Position numbers and translations under genes: made by a program. 32,964 bases of DNA from contig CAZIHO010000025.1 of assembly GCA_964538875.1 (NCBI GenBank), positions 1 through 32,964 on the forward strand, written 5' to 3'. This stretch comes from CAZIHO01 sp964538875. Its GTDB lineage: Bacteria; Pseudomonadota; Gammaproteobacteria; Chromatiales; Chromatiaceae. Positions 23,881 through 31,855 of this stretch are shown piece after piece (within the stretch, counting starts at the first letter, position 1; the number at the start of each line of letters is the position of its first letter). The notes under the pieces are model-generated. The model had not been told where the DNA came from. It did not search any database and saw only the letters and a program-made list of their open reading frames with translations.

Positions 23881-24098
23881 CTTGAAGCTGGAATCCTAAG
23901 AAAAGGCCATAACCCAAGGCCGCGATCGGGCTGGCCGGCTGTGGCGCCGGTTCCAAGCCAAGGGGTGGGCCCGCTGCCGACTGGCGCCGACCTCAACCCG
24001 ATTCTAGCAGGCGACGGAACCGTCCCGCGGTGCCCTGTTCGGCGGGCTAGCGCGGGTTCTCAGTCATCTTGTTAGCCCAGGAGTGGTATTGGAACAAC

Positions 24099-26090
24099 TT
24101 ATCCAGGGGCCTGTCCCGAGCCACGGGTGACCACCAGCCGGGGCCGGGGCCGCTCCTTGGTGTTATCCGGCCGGCTCAGATGAATACCATTGAACAGATT
24201 ACGCAGCGCGGTCAGTTGGCGGGCCTGCTCCGCGTAATGGGTCTCCAACTCCTCAATGCGGGACTGGAGCAGGGCCTTGGATCGGCCGATTTTCTGGAGA
24301 TTGACTAGCCGCTTTTCCACGGTGTCCTTGTATTCCTGAATCTGATCGATCAAGGGCGTGAGCACCTGGTTCAACCAGGTGTCCTGGGCCTGATTCAGTT
24401 GGGTGAGGATGTCCCGGGCGCGGGCCACAATGACCTGGAAAAAGCGTTTGACCACAAAATTCTGGTCACTCACCAGAAAGATGGGACTGTTCCGGTAGGT
24501 CTCGGCGTCTTGGTACAGGATCTCCAGTTCCACCCGATACTTCATGGTGGAAAAGGATTGGGGCTGGCTAGAGGCAAACCCGAATTCGTTCTGGAATCGT
24601 TGATAAATGCCCCTGGCCAGCTTGCGGGCGCCGTCGCACTGGGCGGTGGCGGCCTGCATGGTGCCCCGCAAGTTGTCAAACAGGGATTTCATGGTCTTCT
24701 TCATGCCCAGGGTGGTCCAGCTTTTCAGCATGTCCCGATGGGCCTGTTCAATGAGCAGGTCTAACCTCTGGGGCTCCAGGATGTGCCGCAGTTTTTCCGC
24801 CTCGACCAGCAATTCCCGGCGACTGGCTTGAAACTGGGACACACTTTGCAGGTACTGGGCCTGCTCGTCCCGGGTTTTTTCTAACAGGTGGTGGATGACG
24901 TCGTCGCTTTTGTCCCGCAATTCCTCCAACTCGGCGAGCTGGCGCTTAACGTTGCTGAGCTGCTGGGCCGCCAGATTGCGATTGGTTTCGATGAGTTGGC
25001 CCACCTCGGCTTCCACCGAGTCCAACACCGCCTGTTGATGGGCATCCAGCATGTCGGTGGCCAGATAGGCCTCCAAATCGGCTAGGGCACTTTTGCGCAG
25101 CAGTTCCGGGTCGTCCCGGACCTTGGCCAGCAGTCCCTTGTAGGCCGATACCGGAAACACGGAGGACTCCCCGATGCCCAGGATCTTTGCCGCCGAGCCC
25201 TTCTGGCGCTCAATGGTTTCCTCCACTCCTTGATCCGTCTTGAGGTCGTCCCAGAGGGTGTCGATCTTGTTCAGCACGACCACCAACCCCCGTTGGCGCC
25301 GATTCTGAAAACCCTTGATGTGATGCCGCCACATATCCAAGTCGGAACGGGTCACGCCGGTGTCGGCGGCCAGCACGAACAGGACGGCTTGAGCGCTGGG
25401 CAGGGTGCTCAAAGTCAGTTCCGGCTCGCTACCCAGGGCGTTGAGTCCCGGAGTGTCCAGGATCACCAGTCCATGCCGTAGCAGGGGGTGGGGGAAGCTG
25501 ATGACCGCGTGGCGCCAGCGGGGAATCTCCACCATGCCGGCGGGTTCTCCGTCCAGGCTCGCAACTTCTTCTTGATAAAGCCCCAGTTGTGCCGCTTGTG
25601 CGACGCTGACCACCTTGGTCTGCGCGATCTCGCTCAGGGCATTTTCCATCTGCTCCGGCGACTGGATATTGAGGGGGTAATGCACCCACTGGGCCGGGGT
25701 TTCTTTGAGTTGTTGGACACTCAAGTCCGAAGTACGGGTTTCGATGGGCAGCAGTCGCAGGTAGGCCTCGTTGCGGTCTTCGTCCCAGAGCATTTCGCTG
25801 GGACACATGGTGGTGCGGCCAGCGCTGGACGGTAGCAGACGCCGTCCCTGACTGGCGAAGAAGATGGCATTGATGAGTTCCGTCTTGCCCCGGGAAACCT
25901 CGGCGACGAAGGCGACCGTTAACTTATCCGATCGCAATTCCTGCAAGGTGCTCTTGATGCGTGCCACCGCCTCGGGGGTTGATAAACCCTGCTGAGCCAA
26001 CCAGGCTTCGTATTCCTTGACCGTGCGCGCCAAGCGGAGCTTCCACTGGGCATAGGCTTGGAAGTTTTGCTGCAAATTGGGCTTGGCCAT
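24099..26090 (-). CDS. Dynamin-like GTPase
   Basis: 663-aa large GTPase of the bacterial dynamin-like group. The GTPase domain shows G1 AEVSRGKT (63-70, Ala in place of the first Gly, seen in relatives), G2 Thr94-Thr95, G3 DTPGLN (212-217) and G4 NKID (274-277). It is followed by long charged helices (about 370-480 and 590-650, probable coiled coil), as in dynamin stalks. No clear transmembrane pair is visible, so membrane contact would be peripheral. I chose MAKPNLQ at 26088-26090 as start; an ATG eight codons upstream (26114) and one at 26189 also stay open. It is downstream of yggU by about 190 nt, a region rich in A/T. The membrane process it serves is unknown. Confidence 0.88.
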   Translation of the reverse strand: MAKPNLQQNFQAYAQWKLRLARTVKEYEAWLAQQGLSTPEAVARIKSTLQELRSDKLTVAFVAEVSRGKTELINAIFFASQGRRLLPSSAGRTTMCPSEMLWDEDRNEAYLRLLPIETRTSDLSVQQLKETPAQWVHYPLNIQSPEQMENALSEIAQTKVVSVAQAAQLGLYQEEVASLDGEPAGMVEIPRWRHAVISFPHPLLRHGLVILDTPGLNALGSEPELTLSTLPSAQAVLFVLAADTGVTRSDLDMWRHHIKGFQNRRQRGLVVVLNKIDTLWDDLKTDQGVEETIERQKGSAAKILGIGESSVFPVSAYKGLLAKVRDDPELLRKSALADLEAYLATDMLDAHQQAVLDSVEAEVGQLIETNRNLAAQQLSNVKRQLAELEELRDKSDDVIHHLLEKTRDEQAQYLQSVSQFQASRRELLVEAEKLRHILEPQRLDLLIEQAHRDMLKSWTTLGMKKTMKSLFDNLRGTMQAATAQCDGARKLARGIYQRFQNEFGFASSQPQSFSTMKYRVELEILYQDAETYRNSPIFLVSDQNFVVKRFFQVIVARARDILTQLNQAQDTWLNQVLTPLIDQIQEYKDTVEKRLVNLQKIGRSKALLQSRIEELETHYAEQARQLTALRNLFNGIHLSRPDNTKERPRPRLVVTRGSGQAPG

Positions 26091-26174
26091 GGTCGTCAGG
26101 TCCCTCAAAAGCATTCGCGTACCCCCATGGGCCGAGGATCGCCCATGAATTTCACCCGCCGGTTGCATAAGAAT

Positions 26175-26266
26175 AGAACAAATCCGCACCCTACTCCCAC
26201 AGATCCCCTCGGCCTATTGGGATGGATAGTTTTGAATATTGGACCAACACAAAATTTTTTTGTTCT
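26175..26266 (-). promoter_or_regulatory. AT-rich palindromic leader of the dynamin-like gene
   Basis: This stretch is unusually AT-rich for the window. AGAACAAA (26175-26182) is mirrored by TTTGTTCT (26259-26266). Inside the right side, ACAAAA (26249-26254) and TTTTGT (26258-26263) form a short palindrome. On the minus strand, TTGTGT followed 18 bp later by TATCCA is a weak sigma-70 match. It probably holds a promoter or operator for the GTPase gene. Confidence 0.35.
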
Positions 26267-26283
26267 GAAAGGACCGCAGGGCG

Positions 26284-26619
26284 TCAAGGGGCATGGGGGG
26301 ATCGAGGCGCTGCTCCGTCGGGTTCCGCCGCCGTGCCCAGCAGGAGGGCCGGGATTCGACCCGGATTCTTGACCCGTACCTGCTTGCGCCGCCCCATGGA
26401 GCCGCTTGCCAGGATGACCCGGGCGCGGGGCACGTCGAACAGGTCCGCCAACCAACGCAGCAAATGGCTGTTGGCCTTGCCTTCCACCGGGGGAGCGGTG
26501 ATGCGTACTTTCCAGGCATCCCCTTGGCGCCCGATGAGTTCGTCGCGGGCCGCCCGGGGTTGCACCCATAGGTCCAACAGGAGGTCGTCCCCGTCCCAGC
26601 GCACGGGTTCCGGGCTCAA
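26284..26619 (-). CDS. DUF167 family protein YggU
   Basis: 111-aa protein of the YggU/DUF167 family. The conserved blocks are LWVQPRAARDEL, VRITAPPVEGKANSHL and the C-terminal half-motif VILASGSMGRRKQVRV. The core ends near residue 95; the last 15 residues are a Pro/Ala-rich tail. The function is unknown. It starts with TTG that overlaps the yggT stop codon by 4 nt (TTGA), so translation is probably coupled. The location after yggT is the conserved order. Confidence 0.92.
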   Translation of the reverse strand: MSPEPVRWDGDDLLLDLWVQPRAARDELIGRQGDAWKVRITAPPVEGKANSHLLRWLADLFDVPRARVILASGSMGRRKQVRVKNPGRIPALLLGTAAEPDGAAPRSPHAP

Positions 26620-27191
26620 AACGGCGAGCCGGTGAGCACTTTCAGGGGGGGCAGCAGGAGCATTTGCAGCAACACCAATCCCGTTCCCACCAGCATCGGC
26701 GATAGATCGATGCCGGAAAAGGGCGGCAACCAGCGGCGCGCCGGGCGCAGTAGGGGGTTGGCCAGGGATTGAAACAGGTTCATGGCCGGGTTGTATCCCG
26801 CTGGTGCGAACCAGCTCACAATAGCCAGGATCACGACCGCAATCAGGAACAGGTTGATGGTCACGCCCACCAGTTCCGGGATGGACCAGGCCAGGGCCCC
26901 AAAAAGCTGAAATTCCCCCTTCACGAGCAGCCAGATCAACGTCAATTCCAAGGTTTTCACTAGCCAGGCCAGCACCAAGGAGGCCAGGTCCATGCCGGCC
27001 AACCCAGGGATCAAGCGCCGCAGGGGCCGCAACAGGGGGGCGGTGGCCTTGACGATGAGTTGTGAAATCGGGTTATAGAAATCGGCCCGAAATATTTGCA
27101 GGAAAAACCTAAGAACAATGACGTAGCAATACAGGCCGAACAGGGCTTGTACCAAAAAGACCAGGGGATCCGTGAAATAGTTGTTGCCCAT
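26616..27191 (-). CDS. yggT: YggT family integral membrane protein
   Basis: 191-aa inner-membrane protein with two YGGT repeats. Each has a helix, an amphipathic NPI/NPA segment and a PLLRP motif: YNPISQLIVKATAPLLRPLR (first) and YNPAMNLFQSLANPLLRPAR (second). About four hydrophobic helices are visible. YggT proteins are linked to osmotic tolerance and to membrane organisation near division genes, but the molecular role is unclear. Its ATG overlaps the proC stop by one base (TGATG), and its stop overlaps the yggU start. Confidence 0.93.
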   Translation of the reverse strand: MGNNYFTDPLVFLVQALFGLYCYVIVLRFFLQIFRADFYNPISQLIVKATAPLLRPLRRLIPGLAGMDLASLVLAWLVKTLELTLIWLLVKGEFQLFGALAWSIPELVGVTINLFLIAVVILAIVSWFAPAGYNPAMNLFQSLANPLLRPARRWLPPFSGIDLSPMLVGTGLVLLQMLLLPPLKVLTGSPF

Positions 27192-28090
27192 CAGCCGGCT
27201 CCCAGCCGTTCCGCCAGCTCCTGGGAACGATTCCGGGCCGCTGTCAGGGCCTGCTTGAACAGATCCCGCAGGTGCCCCTGCTCCAGCACCGCCAACGCCC
27301 GTTCCGTGGTGCCACCCGGGGAGGTTACGCGCTGGCGCAGGTTGGCCGGCGATTCGCTGCTCTCCATGGCCATGCGCGCCGCGCCCAAGGCGGTCTGCAG
27401 GGTCAGCAGGCGGGCGGTTTCCGGCGCTAGGCCCAGGTCTAGCCCAGCCTGCTCCATGGCTTCCATCACCAAGAAAAAATAAGCGGGACCGGAACCGGAC
27501 AGGGCCGTGACCGCATCCATTTCGGGCTCCTGGCGCGCCCAGCGGGTTAGGCCCACGGCGCGCAGGATGGATTCCGCCAGGTTGCGCTGGTCGGCGCTCA
27601 CCCAGGACCCGGCGTGAAGTACGGTGGCGCCCGCCTGGATCATGGCTGGCGTATTAGGCATGGCCCGTACCAGGGGGATGCCGCCACCGAGCCAGTCTTG
27701 CAGGAATTCCTCCCGCACCCCGGCCGCTATAGAAATGATCAGCGGGCGGCGGGACTGCACCTGTTCCCGCAGTTCGTGACAGACATTCCGCAGGATCTGG
27801 GGTTTGACCGCCAGCACCAACACCTCCGCATCCTGGGCGGCAGCCAGATTGTTCTCCGCACTGCGTACCCCGAAGTGGGCGGACAGGTGCGCCAGCTTTT
27901 CCGGTTCTGGATCGCTGACCTGGATGAGGTCCGGGGTATAACCATCCGCCACTAATCCGCCGATCAGGCTGGCCGCCATGTTGCCGCCGCCGATCAGGCC
28001 GATGCGCGCCGGGACCCGGTGCTTGTTGGTCAGGAGGGCTTCAGGTGCTCCTGGGTTGGAGCCGCTATGGGTTCTTTCAATACGTGCCAT
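27191..28090 (-). CDS. proC: Pyrroline-5-carboxylate reductase
   Basis: 299-aa NAD(P)H-dependent enzyme for the last step of proline synthesis. The Rossmann motif GLIGGGNMA (31-39) is preceded by about 27 residues not usual in ProC. VLAVKPQ, VRAMPNTPA and the signature ALSGSGPAYFF with VTSPGGTT are intact. No ATG lies nearer the Rossmann fold, so the extension seems real. ATG 28088-28090 is chosen; a TTG at 28105 is a weaker option. It overlaps the 3' end of yggS by 14 nt, and its own stop overlaps the yggT start. Confidence 0.96.
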   Translation of the reverse strand: MARIERTHSGSNPGAPEALLTNKHRVPARIGLIGGGNMAASLIGGLVADGYTPDLIQVSDPEPEKLAHLSAHFGVRSAENNLAAAQDAEVLVLAVKPQILRNVCHELREQVQSRRPLIISIAAGVREEFLQDWLGGGIPLVRAMPNTPAMIQAGATVLHAGSWVSADQRNLAESILRAVGLTRWARQEPEMDAVTALSGSGPAYFFLVMEAMEQAGLDLGLAPETARLLTLQTALGAARMAMESSESPANLRQRVTSPGGTTERALAVLEQGHLRDLFKQALTAARNRSQELAERLGAG

Positions 28091-28775
28091 GATTTCTTGA
28101 TCCAAAAATCGCAGTACCGACGCGTACCAGGGTCGCCCCCTCGGCGATTGCCGCCTCCAGATCCCCGGACATGCCCATGGACAGGGTGTCTAACGGCAGG
28201 GCCGGAGTTGCCAGTTGGTCCCGCAGCTGGCGCAACCGGGCAAAGGGGAGCCGTGCCGCCGCCGGGTCCGCCGCTGGAGCCGGAATGGCCATGAAGCCCC
28301 GGATGCGCAGGCGGGGGAAAACTCGACATTCTCGCAAAAGATCGGCCGCCTGGGCGGGGGAAACGCCGCTCTTGCCGGCTTCTCCGTCCAAGTTGATTTC
28401 CAGGCAGACGTTCAAGGGCGGGAGATGGGGCGGACGCTGGTCGTTCAGCCGGCGCGCATGCCGGACATCGTCCAGTCCATGCACCCAGGCGAAGTGCTCG
28501 GCGATGGGGCGTGTTTTGTTGGTCTGGAGATGGCCGATGAAATGCCACTCGATGGGTAGATCGGCCAGTTGCCCCATCTTAGTTAGGGCCTCCTGCACAT
28601 AGTTTTCGCCGAATGCCCGTTGTCCGGCCGCCCAAGCCGCCCGCATCAGGTCGCTGGATTGGGTCTTGCTAACCGCCAACAGGGTCACCGCGCCGGCCGC
28701 CCGCCCGGCCGCTAGCTCGGCGCCACGAATGCGCCGGTGGACCTGGTCCAAACGCCCTGCCACGCTATCGATCAT
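28077..28775 (-). CDS. yggS: YggS family PLP-binding protein
   Basis: 232-aa PLP-binding homeostasis protein (YggS/PROSC) with an alanine-racemase-like barrel. The PLP lysine is Lys37 in LLAVSKTQ. FGENYVQEA, WHFIGHLQTNK, LEINLDGEAGKSG and the phosphate-binding LSMGMSGDLEAAI are all present. I chose MIDSVAGR (ATG at 28773-28775): the earlier in-frame ATG at 28832 falls within the likely -10 box. It begins the yggS-proC-yggT-yggU series and is divergent from pilT, the conserved gammaproteobacterial arrangement. Confidence 0.95.
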   Translation of the reverse strand: MIDSVAGRLDQVHRRIRGAELAAGRAAGAVTLLAVSKTQSSDLMRAAWAAGQRAFGENYVQEALTKMGQLADLPIEWHFIGHLQTNKTRPIAEHFAWVHGLDDVRHARRLNDQRPPHLPPLNVCLEINLDGEAGKSGVSPAQAADLLRECRVFPRLRIRGFMAIPAPAADPAAARLPFARLRQLRDQLATPALPLDTLSMGMSGDLEAAIAEGATLVRVGTAIFGSRNHGTY

Positions 28776-28830
28776 GGTGATATTGTCAATCTCATGATTC
28801 AGGTGGATCATGTCGGTTTGGGGCTGGTCC

Positions 28831-28857
28831 ATGATACAACAAATCAGCTTGCGTCAG
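28831..28857 (-). promoter_or_regulatory. Candidate yggS promoter
   Basis: Minus-strand TATCAT (rc of 28831-28836) forms a -10, with CTGACG (rc of 28852-28857) as a poor -35 at 15 bp. The -10 sits in the 13-mer ATGATACAACAAA shared exactly with the tRNA-Ser upstream region (102-114). A start near 28824 leaves a leader of about 50 nt before the chosen yggS ATG. Confidence 0.35.
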
Positions 28858-28910
28858 TTCGGCCGAGTTTCTCAGGGGCCGGTGATCTCGAATCGATAAA
28901 GGAACTCACC

Positions 28911-29948
28911 ATGGATATCGCGGAATTGCTTGCCTTCAGCGTCAAAAATAACGCGTCCGACCTGCATTTGTCCGCTGGGTTGCCACCCATGATCCGGGTG
29001 GATGGCGACATGCGGCGCATCAACGTGCCGGCCTTGGACCACAAGACCGTCCATGCGCTGGTTTACGACATCATGAACGACAAGCAGCGCAAGGACTACG
29101 AAGAATTTTTTGAGACGGACTTTTCCTTCGAGATCCAGGGCCTGGCCCGCTTCCGGGTGAACGCCTTCAACCAAAACCGGGGCGCTGGTTCCGTATTCCG
29201 GACCATTCCGTCCAAGGTGCTGAGCCTGGAGGACCTGGGCTGTCCGGCCATCTTCAAGGACATCGTCCAGGTCCCGCGCGGCTTGGTGCTGGTCACGGGT
29301 CCCACGGGCTCGGGTAAGTCCACTACCCTGGCGGCCATGATGGACTTTCTCAACGACACGCTGTACGGGCACGTGTTGACCATCGAGGACCCCATAGAAT
29401 TTGTGCATACCAGCAAAAAGTGCTTGGTCAATCAGCGGGAGGTGCACCGGGATACCCTCGGCTTCAGCGAGGCGTTGCGCTCCGCCCTGCGCGAGGATCC
29501 GGACATCATTCTGGTGGGCGAAATGCGGGACTTGGAAACCATCCGCCTAGCCCTGACCGCCGCCGAAACCGGGCATTTGGTGTTTGGCACCCTGCACACC
29601 AGTTCCGCCGCCAAGACCATCGACCGGGTGATCGACGTGTTTCCTGCCGGCGAAAAGTCCATGGTGCGTTCCATGTTGTCCGAGTCTCTGCGCTCGGTCA
29701 TCGCCCAATCCCTGTTCAAGCGGGTTGGCGGGGGTCGTACCGCCGCCTGGGAAATTATGATCGGAACGCCGGCCATCAGGAACTTGATCCGCGAGGACAA
29801 GGTGGCCCAGATGTATTCCGCGATCCAGACCGGACAGGCCCACGGAATGCAAACCCTTGACCAGCATCTGATCGAACTAGTAAAGAAAGGCATCATTACC
29901 CGGACCGATGCCAGGGCCAAGGCCCAGAACAAAGACGCATTCATGTAA
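28911..29948 (+). CDS. pilT: Type IV pilus retraction ATPase PilT
   Basis: 345-aa hexameric ATPase at the cytosolic face of the type IV pilus machine that depolymerises pilin during twitching. Walker A GPTGSGKST (130-138), the Asp box EDPIEF, Walker B ILVGEMRD, the His box GTLHTSSA and the PilT-specific AIRNLIRE motif are all intact. Length equals that of the Pseudomonas protein (344). ATG 28911 is preceded by AAAGGAA; upstream in-frame codons from 28737 lie inside yggS and are not credible. pilU follows after 137 nt. Confidence 0.97.
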   Translation: MDIAELLAFSVKNNASDLHLSAGLPPMIRVDGDMRRINVPALDHKTVHALVYDIMNDKQRKDYEEFFETDFSFEIQGLARFRVNAFNQNRGAGSVFRTIPSKVLSLEDLGCPAIFKDIVQVPRGLVLVTGPTGSGKSTTLAAMMDFLNDTLYGHVLTIEDPIEFVHTSKKCLVNQREVHRDTLGFSEALRSALREDPDIILVGEMRDLETIRLALTAAETGHLVFGTLHTSSAAKTIDRVIDVFPAGEKSMVRSMLSESLRSVIAQSLFKRVGGGRTAAWEIMIGTPAIRNLIREDKVAQMYSAIQTGQAHGMQTLDQHLIELVKKGIITRTDARAKAQNKDAFM

Positions 29949-30011
29949 TTCAGGCTGCGGAGCACCGTTTTGAAGATCGGCGCCTTCGCCAAGTAGAGGG
30001 AAGTCAAGTCA

Positions 30012-30053
30012 TTGGGGTTGGCCAGGTTTCAGGGCAATCGGGTGTTACCCCAA
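30012..30053 (+). promoter_or_regulatory. Inverted repeat in the pilT-pilU gap
   Basis: TTGGGGT (30012-30018) and ACCCCAA (30047-30053) are exact 7-bp inverted arms 28 nt apart, in the 137-nt space between pilT and pilU. A small GGCG/CGCC hairpin lies just before. There is no U-tract. It may modulate read-through or mark a pilU promoter region. Confidence 0.25.
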
Positions 30054-30085
30054 GCCTAGCCGCGCCGATTCCAGAGGAAGCAGTC

Positions 30086-31309
30086 ATGGCATACGAACCA
30101 ACGTCTAGCACCACCAGTCGCGCCGTCGCGCCCTTCGATTTCAACAGCCTGTTGGTCATGATGGTGGAAAAGAAGGCGTCGGACCTGTTCGTTACCGCCG
30201 GAAGACCGCCCATGATGAAGATCCACGGGCGCTTTCATCCGGTGGGCAAAACCGCGCTGTCATCGCGCCAAGCACGGGATACCGTGTTGAGTGTCATGAA
30301 TGAAAAACAGCAAAGGGAGTATGAGAGAACCAACGAATGTAATTTCGCCATCTCCGCCCAGAGTTTGGGCCGCTTCCGGGTCAGCGCCTTCGTGCAGCGG
30401 GAAGCCGCCGGCATGGTGCTGCGGCGCATTGAAACCCGGATCCCCACCTTCGAGGAACTGCATTTGCCGCCGATCCTGCAAGACCTCACCATGGTCAAGC
30501 GGGGTCTAGTGCTGTTCGTGGGTGCCACCGGCGCCGGTAAGTCCACGTCCCTGGCCGCCATGATCGGCTACCGGAACCGAACCGGGACCGGCCATATTAT
30601 TAGTATTGAAGACCCGATTGAATATATACATGACCACGACCAGTGCATCATCACGCAACGGGAAGTGGGCTTGGATTGCGAGTCCTTCGACGTGGCTTTG
30701 CGCAATACCCTGCGCCAGGCACCGGATGTCATCCTAGTGGGCGAAATCCGCACCCGCCAAACCATGGAATACGCGGTAGCATTCGCGGAAACCGGCCATT
30801 TGGTGTTGAGCACCCTGCATGCCAACAACGCCAATCAGGCTCTGGACCGTATTATTTCCTTCTTCCCGGAAGATGCCCGCAATCAGCTGTTCATGGATTT
30901 GTCCCTCAATCTCAAGGCGATCGTCGCCCAGCAGCTGGTGCCGAAAGCGGACGGTTCTGGCCGCTATGCGGTGGTTGAGGTCTTGCTCAACACGCCCCTG
31001 GCGTCGGACATCATTCGCAAGGGTGAGTTGCACAAACTCAAGGAATTAATGAAACGCTCGGGCGAGCACGGCATGGTCACCTTTGACCAAGCGTTGGTGA
31101 AGATCTACCGGGAAGGCATCATTTCCTACGAAGACGCCCTTAAGCACGCGGACTCCACCAACGAGGTGCGTCTGATGATTAAGCTGGGAACCGACGACGG
31201 ACGCGGGATTGGCGAAGGCGTGGACGTGGACGGCATCACGCTGGAGGAGGTGGACGAAGGCAATGCCCTCAGGGTGCGGATGCGCTCCCAGTCGGCGCCC
31301 AAGCGCTGA
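30086..31309 (+). CDS. pilU: PilT-dependent retraction ATPase PilU
   Basis: 407-aa PilT paralogue that adds force to PilT-driven pilus retraction. Walker A GATGAGKST (146-154), EDPIEY, ILVGEIRT and STLHANNA are present. In place of PilT's AIRNLIRE it has LASDIIRKGEL, and a C-terminal acidic extension of about 45 residues follows, both features of PilU. The start ATG 30086 has AGAGGAAG just upstream. The order pilT-pilU is conserved in gammaproteobacteria. A type IV pilus apparatus must be encoded elsewhere. Confidence 0.95.
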   Translation: MAYEPTSSTTSRAVAPFDFNSLLVMMVEKKASDLFVTAGRPPMMKIHGRFHPVGKTALSSRQARDTVLSVMNEKQQREYERTNECNFAISAQSLGRFRVSAFVQREAAGMVLRRIETRIPTFEELHLPPILQDLTMVKRGLVLFVGATGAGKSTSLAAMIGYRNRTGTGHIISIEDPIEYIHDHDQCIITQREVGLDCESFDVALRNTLRQAPDVILVGEIRTRQTMEYAVAFAETGHLVLSTLHANNANQALDRIISFFPEDARNQLFMDLSLNLKAIVAQQLVPKADGSGRYAVVEVLLNTPLASDIIRKGELHKLKELMKRSGEHGMVTFDQALVKIYREGIISYEDALKHADSTNEVRLMIKLGTDDGRGIGEGVDVDGITLEEVDEGNALRVRMRSQSAPKR

Positions 31310-31410
31310 TTGGCCTCGGCAATAAATTCTCTCCGGCGGTGATCCAGGCTCCTGCCTCCCCTAGGATTGCCGCTGGTTGCAAATACCTCATTCCCAGGGT
31401 TGTTGGTTCC

Positions 31411-31755
31411 ATGACTTGGGTGTTGTTTCAGACCCTCGGGCTGTTGGCCCTGTCCAACTTATTTATGACCACCGCTTGGTACGCCCATCTCAAGCATCTG
31501 AACGATAAGCCCTGGTGGCTGGCCGCCTTGGCCAGTTGGGGCGTCGCTCTATTCGAGTACCTGATCCAGGTACCGGCCAACCGGATCGGCTATGAGTCCC
31601 TGAGTCTTGGCCAGCTCAAGATTCTTCAGGAAGTCATGACCCTGACCATCTTTGTGCCCTTCGCGGTGTTCTATATGCAGGAAGCCCTGTCTTGGAATTA
31701 CCTGTGGGCGGGCCTGTGCCTGATGGGGGCGGTCTACTTCATTTTTCAGGGCTAG
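31411..31755 (+). CDS. DUF486 family membrane protein
   Basis: 114-aa small integral membrane protein with about four hydrophobic segments. It is recognisable as DUF486 from SNLFMTTAWYAHLK, FEYLIQVPANRIGY, LKILQEVMTL and the C-terminal GAVYFIF. The family resembles half-size DMT transporters but has no established substrate. I chose ATG 31411 (MTWVLFQT), since the first helix begins right there. The preceding in-frame codons back to 31339 are not hydrophobic, and no strong ribosome site is seen for either. It is 101 nt downstream of pilU. Confidence 0.85.
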   Translation: MTWVLFQTLGLLALSNLFMTTAWYAHLKHLNDKPWWLAALASWGVALFEYLIQVPANRIGYESLSLGQLKILQEVMTLTIFVPFAVFYMQEALSWNYLWAGLCLMGAVYFIFQG

Positions 31756-31766
31756 GACGTTGATTA

Positions 31767-31801
31767 CCCGCCTGAGTCTGGTGGCGGGCGGCAAGCTTGC
31801 C
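31767..31801 (+). terminator. Candidate hairpins after the DUF486 gene
   Basis: CCCGCC (31767-31772) can pair with GGCGGG (31783-31788), and immediately after comes the perfect 12-bp palindrome GGCAAGCTTGCC (31790-31801). They sit just past the DUF486 stop but lack a U-tract. This may be a weak or Rho-assisted end, or an operator for the protease gene. Confidence 0.25.
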
Positions 31802-31855
31802 ATGGGCCGGTTTCCTGCCTATCGTTGAGACTTCCCGACCCTGGACCGATGCGCC

